A stretch of DNA of 64,000 nt, taken from positions 1 to 64,000 of the forward strand of contig NZ_JADLQX010000015.1 of NCBI RefSeq assembly GCF_015477605.1. The letters are read 5' to 3'. Of this stretch, positions 60,185 through 64,000 are shown piece after piece. This DNA is from Nocardia amamiensis. GTDB lineage: Bacteria; Actinomycetota; Actinomycetes; Mycobacteriales; Mycobacteriaceae. A program made the translations under genes and the position numbers. Positions within the stretch are counted from its first letter, which is position 1. Each line of letters begins with the position of its first letter. Below the pieces are notes generated by a model. It did not search any database. It was not told the DNA's origin and saw only the letters and a program-made list of their open reading frames with translations.

Positions 60185-60220
60185 AACGTTGGAAGTTCCA
60201 ACGTTGGCGTGTCCAACGTT
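60185..60220. promoter_or_regulatory. Overlapping double palindrome in the lipoprotein/MarR-remnant spacer
   Basis: First palindrome: AACGTTGGAA (60185-60194), G, TTCCAACGTT (60196-60205), perfect 10-bp arms. Second: AACGTTGG (60200-60207), 5 bp, CCAACGTT (60213-60220), sharing the middle half-site. The sequence thus has half-sites of CCAACGTT in a regular array, like an operator for two dimers of a MarR or TetR regulator. Confidence 0.75.
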
Positions 60221-60232
60221 ATCAGATTGTGG

Positions 60233-60370
60233 GTGTCGTCAACAAATTTTGTCCGAGTGGCCGGCCCCCAGGACGAGTTGCTCGCCGGATTCTCCGCTGC
60301 GGAACGCCGCACCCTGGCCACCCTGCTGACCCGCATCCTGGAGCCCCGCAGTGCCGACCGCGGCCGGTGA
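60233..60370 (+). pseudogene. Internally deleted MarR-family regulator gene
   Basis: An in-frame stretch from GTG 60233 to the stop at 60370 reads MSSTNFVRVAGPQDELLAG then FSAAERRTLATLLTRILEPRSADRGR. The last part is the C-terminal helix typical of MarR proteins (LLAGLS-EERRTL--LLTRIL), while the DNA-binding domain is missing. Only 45 codons remain where a MarR protein has about 150. It is divergent from the lipoprotein gene across the double palindrome, as expected of a MarR repressor and its target. The 63 bp after it leads to hisA. Confidence 0.6.
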
Positions 60371-60433
60371 TCGAGGTCCCATTCGCCCAGGCCCGTGACT
60401 CGGACACGGCCGGGTAACCACTAGGCTGCTCTC

Positions 60434-61165
60434 GTGAGTCTTGTGCTGCTACCCGCCGTCGATGTCGCCAACGGAGAGGCCGTTCGCCTCGTGCAAGGAG
60501 AGGCAGGCAGCGAAACCAGCTACGGTTCGCCGCGCGAGGCCGCGCTGGCCTGGCAGGAGGCCGGCGCGGAATGGGTGCATCTGGTCGACCTGGACGCTGC
60601 CTTCGGGCGCGGTTCGAACCGGGAGCTGCTGGCGGGCGTCGTCGGCGAGCTCGACGTCAAGGTGGAACTCTCCGGCGGCATCCGCGACGACGAGAGCCTG
60701 GAGGCGGCGTTGGCCACCGGCTGCGCCCGGGTGAACCTCGGCACCGCGGCCCTGGAGGACCCCACCTGGTGCGCCAAGGCCATCGCCCGCCACGGCGAGC
60801 GCATCGCCGTCGGCCTGGACGTGCGCATCGTCGACGGTGAGCACCGGCTGCGCGGCCGCGGCTGGGTCAGCGACGGCGGCGATCTGTGGGAGGTGCTCGA
60901 ACGCCTGGAGCGCGACGGCTGCGGTCGCTACGTGGTGACCGACGTGACCAAGGACGGCACGCTCACCGGCCCCAACCTGGATCTGCTGCGCGAGGTGTGC
61001 GCGGCCACCGACGCGCCGGTCATCGCCTCCGGCGGCGTCTCCACTATCGACGACCTGGTCGCGATCGCCGGGCTGGTGCCCGAAGGGGTCGAGGGCGCGA
61101 TCGTCGGCAAGGCGCTCTACGCGGGCAGGTTCACCCTGCCCGAGGCGCTGGCCGCGGTGAGATGA
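60434..61165 (+). CDS. priA: Phosphoribosyl isomerase A (HisA/TrpF dual type)
   Basis: Isomerises ProFAR to PRFAR in histidine synthesis; in actinomycetes that lack a separate trpF the same enzyme also serves tryptophan synthesis. 243 aa, (beta/alpha)8 barrel. Catalytic aspartates D10 in LLPAVDVANGEAVRLVQGEAG and D170 in VVTDVTKDGTLTGPNL; phosphate loops KVELSGGIRDDESLEAAL, RVNLGTAALEDPTWCA, ASGGVSTIDDL and GVEGAIVGKALYAGRFTL. GTG at 60434. Its stop overlaps the impA ATG. The dual role is inferred from the lineage; trp genes are outside the window. Confidence 0.93.
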   Translation: MSLVLLPAVDVANGEAVRLVQGEAGSETSYGSPREAALAWQEAGAEWVHLVDLDAAFGRGSNRELLAGVVGELDVKVELSGGIRDDESLEAALATGCARVNLGTAALEDPTWCAKAIARHGERIAVGLDVRIVDGEHRLRGRGWVSDGGDLWEVLERLERDGCGRYVVTDVTKDGTLTGPNLDLLREVCAATDAPVIASGGVSTIDDLVAIAGLVPEGVEGAIVGKALYAGRFTLPEALAAVR

Positions 61166-61977
61166 CCCGGGCGCTGTCGGCACTGCTCGCGGAGGCGAGC
61201 GAGGTCCTCGACTCGGTGTGCTCGCGGTTCGTCGAGGGCATCGGTGCGCCGAGCGCGGTCGTCAAGGGACGCAACGACTTCGCCACCGCGCTGGACCTGG
61301 AGCTGGAGCGCACCATCTCCGCCGAGCTGCACCGGCGCACCGGCATCGAAGTGCACGGCGAGGAGTTCGGCGGCCCGCAGCTCACCTCGGGCACCGCGTG
61401 GGTGCTCGACCCCATCGACGGCACCTTCAACTACTCCTCCGGACATCCCCTCTCGGGCATGCTCCTGGCGCTGGTGCGCGACGGCGAGCCGGTGCTCGGG
61501 CTGACCTGGCTGCCGCTGCTCGGCCGTCGATACGCGGCCGTGGCCGGTGGCCCGGTGCTGCTGGACGGCCGCCCGCTGCCCCCGCTGCCCCGGGGCGCGC
61601 TGGCCGAGTCGATGATCGGATTCGGCGCGTTCAACGTCGACTCGCACGGCCGCATCCCCGGACAGTTCCGCTTCGATCTGCTCGGCCCGCTGAGCAGGCT
61701 GTCCTCGCGGGTGCGCATGCACGGCTCCACCGGCATCGATCTGGCGTTCACCGCCTCCGGCGTGCTCGGCGGCGCGATCGTCTTCGGGCACCATCCCTGG
61801 GACAATGCCGCGGGCGTCGCGCTGGTGCGCGCGGCCGGCGGCGTGGTAACCGACCTGGCGGGCCGGCCGTGGACCATCACCTCCGGCTCCGTGCTGGCGG
61901 CCGCGCCGGGCGTACACGAAGAACTGCTCGACATGATCTGCACGGTCGCCGACCCGACGGCCGCGGAGAAAGGGTGA
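61162..61977 (+). CDS. impA: Inositol-monophosphatase-family phosphatase (ImpA)
   Basis: 271 aa. IMPase fold: HGEEFGG, metal motif WVLDPIDGTFNYSSGHPLSG (DPIDGT), and C-terminal HHPWDNAAGVALVRAAGG (WDxAAG). Members remove phosphate from inositol phosphate, fructose bisphosphate, PAP or histidinol phosphate. In Mycobacterium and Corynebacterium impA lies at the same place between hisA and hisF; the histidinol phosphatase there is another gene, so the substrate here is uncertain. ATG at 61162 overlaps the priA stop (ATGA), and hisF starts 4 bp after its stop. Confidence 0.9.
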   Translation: MTRALSALLAEASEVLDSVCSRFVEGIGAPSAVVKGRNDFATALDLELERTISAELHRRTGIEVHGEEFGGPQLTSGTAWVLDPIDGTFNYSSGHPLSGMLLALVRDGEPVLGLTWLPLLGRRYAAVAGGPVLLDGRPLPPLPRGALAESMIGFGAFNVDSHGRIPGQFRFDLLGPLSRLSSRVRMHGSTGIDLAFTASGVLGGAIVFGHHPWDNAAGVALVRAAGGVVTDLAGRPWTITSGSVLAAAPGVHEELLDMICTVADPTAAEKG

Positions 61978-61981
61978 GGCA

Positions 61982-62755
61982 ATGACGTTGGCCGTACGAG
62001 TGATTCCGTGCCTGGACGTCGACGCGGGACGGGTGGTCAAGGGCGTCAAGTTCGAGAACCTGCGCGACGCGGGCGATCCCGTCGAGCTGGCCGCCCTGTA
62101 CGACGCGCAGGGCGCCGACGAGCTGACCTTCCTCGACGTGACCGCCTCGACCGGCGACCGCGGCACCATGATCGATGTGGTGACCCGCACCGCCGAGCAG
62201 ATCTTCATCCCGCTCACCGTCGGCGGCGGGGTGCGCACCGTGGCGGATGTGGACCGGCTGCTGCGTGCGGGCGCCGACAAGGTCTCGGTGAACACCGCCG
62301 CGATCGCGCGGCCCGAGGTGCTGCGCGAGATGTCCGAACGGTTCGGTTCGCAATGCATCGTGCTCTCGGTGGACGCGCGCACCGTCCCGGACGGCCGGCC
62401 GGACACCACGTCCGGCTGGGAGGTGACCACGCACGGCGGCAAACGCGGAACCGGCATCGACGCCGTCGAATGGGCCGTGCGGGGCGCCGAACTCGGTGTC
62501 GGTGAGATCCTGCTGAACTCGATGGACGCCGACGGTACCAAGGCCGGTTTCGACCTGCCGATGATCCGCGCCGTGCGGGCCGCGGTCACCGTGCCGGTGA
62601 TCGCCAGCGGCGGGGCAGGCGCGGTCGAGCACTTCGCCCCGGCCGTGCACGCCGGCGCCGACGCAGTACTCGCGGCCAGCGTGTTCCACTTCGGCGAGCT
62701 GTCCATCGGTCAGGTCAAGGATGCGATGCGGGCGGAGAAAATCGTCGTCCGATAG
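61982..62755 (+). CDS. hisF: Imidazole glycerol phosphate synthase, cyclase subunit
   Basis: Cyclises PRFAR with ammonia from HisH to IGP and AICAR. 257 aa, barrel homologous to HisA. Catalytic D12 in RVIPCLDVDAGRVVKGVKF and D131 in VLSVDARTVPDG. Phosphate loops IPLTVGGGVRTVADVDRLLRAGADKVSVNTAAI and PVIASGGAGAVEHF with GADAVLAASVFHFGELSI. ATG at 61982, with AAAGGGTGAGG upstream. HisH is encoded 3 kb earlier, separated by the exported-protein insertion. Confidence 0.97.
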   Translation: MTLAVRVIPCLDVDAGRVVKGVKFENLRDAGDPVELAALYDAQGADELTFLDVTASTGDRGTMIDVVTRTAEQIFIPLTVGGGVRTVADVDRLLRAGADKVSVNTAAIARPEVLREMSERFGSQCIVLSVDARTVPDGRPDTTSGWEVTTHGGKRGTGIDAVEWAVRGAELGVGEILLNSMDADGTKAGFDLPMIRAVRAAVTVPVIASGGAGAVEHFAPAVHAGADAVLAASVFHFGELSIGQVKDAMRAEKIVVR

Positions 62756-62826
62756 CGCTCGGCGGGAATCCGAACGCCGGGCATGGCGGGCGGCCGCCCG
62801 ATCGCCGGCACTGTTATAACGGTGCT

Positions 62827-63174
62827 ATGAGTCTGGATCCCGCCATCGCCGCCCGTCTCAAGCGCAACGACGCCGGACTGGTGTCGGCCGTCGCGCAGGA
62901 ACGCGCCACCGGTGACGTGCTGATGGTCGCGTGGATGGACGACGAAGCGCTGGCACGGACGCTGGAAACCCGGAAAGCGACGTACTATTCGCGCTCGCGA
63001 CAGCAGTACTGGGTCAAAGGGGAGACCTCGGGCCACACCCAGTACGTGCACGAAGTGCGGCTGGACTGCGACGGCGACACGATCCTGCTCGTGGTCGATC
63101 AGGAAGGCGCGGCCTGCCACACCGGCACGCACACCTGTTTCGACTCGGATCTGCTGCTCGGCGCGCAATCCTGA
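62827..63174 (+). CDS. hisI: Phosphoribosyl-AMP cyclohydrolase
   Basis: Opens the adenine ring of PR-AMP, third step of histidine synthesis. 115 aa, the stand-alone form without the HisE pyrophosphatase. Motifs: VLMVAWMDDEALARTLETRKATYYSRSRQQYWVKGETSGHTQYV, DCDGDTILLVVDQEGAACHTGTHTCF, containing the metal-binding DCDGD and CHTG-C ligands. ATG at 62827 without a strong ribosome site. Last gene of the second histidine block; hisE and hisG are not in the window. Confidence 0.96.
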   Translation: MSLDPAIAARLKRNDAGLVSAVAQERATGDVLMVAWMDDEALARTLETRKATYYSRSRQQYWVKGETSGHTQYVHEVRLDCDGDTILLVVDQEGAACHTGTHTCFDSDLLLGAQS

Positions 63175-63180
63175 GCGCGG

Positions 63181-63690
63181 TTACGCACCCGACGTGCGGT
63201 CGTCGTCCTTGCCGGCCGAGGTCAGCCCGCCGGACTGATCCAACCGGTCGGCGAGCCGCGCGGCCAGCAGCTCGCCCAGTTCGGCGAGCTGGGCCTTCTG
63301 CCCGTCGTCCAAACCGTCGAAGACCAGGTGGCGCACGGCGTCCACATACCCTGGCGCGGCCTCGACCACCTTCAGGTATCCCTCGTCGGTGAGCACGGCG
63401 TGCACGCCGCGCCGCCCCGCGGTCGCGGAACGCTCGGCCCAACCCATGCGCTCCAGCTTGGACACCACATGCGACAGGCGCGATAGCGATGCGTTTGCTT
63501 TGTGGGCAAGCTCACTCATCTGCAGTCGGTGCCCCGGCTCTTCCGACAGCAGGGTCAGCACCCAGTACTCGAAATGCGTCACGCCGGACTCACGCTGCAG
63601 CTGGGTGTCCAATGCCGCTGGTAGACGTGTCATCAGCGCCACGATGGCGCGCCAAGCTCGTTGTTCGACAGGGTCGAGCCACTTCGTCAC
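63181..63690 (-). CDS. MarR-family transcriptional regulator
   Basis: 169 aa. Winged helix: RAWRAIVALMTRLPAALDTQLQRESGVTHFEYWVLTLLSEEPGHRLQMSELAHKANASLSRLSHVVSKLERMGWAERSATAGRRGVHAVLTDEGYLKVVEAAPGYVDAVRHLVFDGL. The helix MSELAHKANASLSRLSHVVSKLERMGW and the wing GRRGVHAVLT are clear. GTG at 63690 (VTKWLDPVEQRAW) follows AAAGAAGG. Convergent with hisI, 6 bp between stops. Its target genes are not evident; the 144 bp upstream hold only a short palindrome. Confidence 0.93.
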   Translation of the reverse strand: MTKWLDPVEQRAWRAIVALMTRLPAALDTQLQRESGVTHFEYWVLTLLSEEPGHRLQMSELAHKANASLSRLSHVVSKLERMGWAERSATAGRRGVHAVLTDEGYLKVVEAAPGYVDAVRHLVFDGLDDGQKAQLAELGELLAARLADRLDQSGGLTSAGKDDDRTSGA

Positions 63691-63824
63691 TGTGTGCCTT
63701 CTTTCAAGCCAAGTGACGTGGTCGGGTTCGTGGTCCTAGGGGTCGTGGAAGAGCATGTGCACAGTCACCTGCGCCCATGAGTTTGCCACGACTTCGCTCG
63801 ACCGTCATAAAGATCGCGCATGAC

Positions 63825-63838
63825 GTGAGTTCACTCAC
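63825..63838. promoter_or_regulatory. Short palindrome upstream of the MarR gene
   Basis: GTGAGT (63825-63830), TC, ACTCAC (63833-63838), perfect 6-bp arms. It covers the stop codon of the membrane-protein gene and lies 135 bp upstream of the MarR GTG, so it could be an operator, a weak terminator or chance. Confidence 0.3.
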
Positions 63839-64000
63839 ATCTGGTCCGGGCCTGCCGCCGGCGCGGCGCGCGGGTGCGTGCGCCGCCACTTTCGCAATAG
63901 CAACAGGCCCACCGCGAGCAGGAACATCACCGTGGCGACGATCGCGCCGGCGAGCGCGGCGCCACGGAACGCGGGCGCGTCCACGTCCAGGATCCGCTCG
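63835..64000 (-). CDS. C-terminal end of a membrane protein (runs off window)
   Basis: Minus-strand frame entering from the right edge and stopping at 63835: ERILDVDAPAFRGAALAGAIVATVMFLLAVG then LLLLRKWRRTHPRAAPAAGPDQM. One transmembrane helix (about 23 residues, AALAGAIVATVMFLLAVGLLLL) is followed by a basic cytoplasmic tail, so this is the last helix of a larger protein. GC-rich third positions support it. It was not listed as an ORF because no start lies in the window. Product not recognised. Confidence 0.6.
   Translation of the reverse strand, partial: ERILDVDAPAFRGAALAGAIVATVMFLLAVGLLLLRKWRRTHPRAAPAAGPDQM

Overview
The window looks like a chromosomal segment of a high-GC actinomycete of the Mycobacteriales, most likely Nocardia or a close relative. 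The evidence is roughly 70% GC, many GTG starts, ATGA/GTGA start-stop overlaps, a DnaE1-type replicative polymerase, an MspA-type porin, a BioQ-regulated biotin pathway with the accessory protein BsaP, and an NrtR-nadABC locus. From memory, the order dnaE1 - ilvA - treYX - bioA/F/D - bioB/bsaP - nrtR/nadABC - hisDCBHA-impA-FI matches the Mycobacterium tuberculosis order around Rv1547-Rv1606, with extra genes inserted. I had no alignment tool, so species-level assignment is inference.

Layout. 1-7.1 kb is a minus-strand acetate/monocarboxylate block: sensor kinase, LytTR response regulator, two small-membrane-protein plus sodium:solute symporter pairs, and the 5' end of acetyl-CoA synthetase. 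7.2-15.8 kb holds a secreted protein, dnaE1, a small exported protein, a methyltransferase, treZ and a serine hydrolase. 15.8-25.7 kb holds ilvA, a deazaflavin-type reductase, an MspA-like porin, a DUF2235 hydrolase, treY-treX, and a divergent cupin/MarR pair. 25.8-40.2 kb carries an HTH-GNAT fusion, bioA, bioF-bioD, a membrane hydrolase, a sulfonate-uptake operon (ssuA-ssuC-ssuB-flavin monooxygenase), an MFS transporter, bioQ, and bioB-bsaP-DUF2567. 40.2-42.2 kb is a small accessory patch with a Uma2 nuclease-like gene, a P-loop kinase and a decayed duplicate of that kinase. 42.2-46.7 kb is nrtR and nadABC. 46.8-55 kb is mostly accessory: a winged-helix protein, a possible gene remnant, a UbiE-like methyltransferase, a secreted esterase whose 3' end is tandemly repeated, an arylamine N-acetyltransferase, a lipoprotein penicillin-binding protein and a Ser/Thr kinase. 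55.1-63.2 kb is the histidine operon, interrupted after hisH by two exported proteins on the opposite strand and the scar of a MarR gene. The window ends with a MarR regulator and the 3' end of a membrane protein.

How genes work together. Three copies of the box TGAAC-N3-GTTCA sit before bioA, bioF-bioD and bioB/bioQ, so the whole biotin pathway forms one BioQ regulon spread over 12 kb. NrtR and nadABC share one intergenic palindrome. The histidine genes are tightly coupled, with 4-bp overlaps at hisD-hisC-hisB-hisH and at hisA-impA. TreX, TreY and TreZ together turn glycogen into trehalose, although treZ has been separated from treYX. 

I saw no CRISPR array, phage, insertion sequence, rRNA or tRNA, and no convincing new multigene system. 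The most unusual signals are two independent tandem duplications of gene 3' ends (50.1-50.5 kb and 59.5-59.8 kb), a MarR gene reduced to its ends beside an intact double palindrome (60.2-60.4 kb), and a frameshifted kinase fragment ending at a 9-bp inverted repeat (40.16-40.32 kb).
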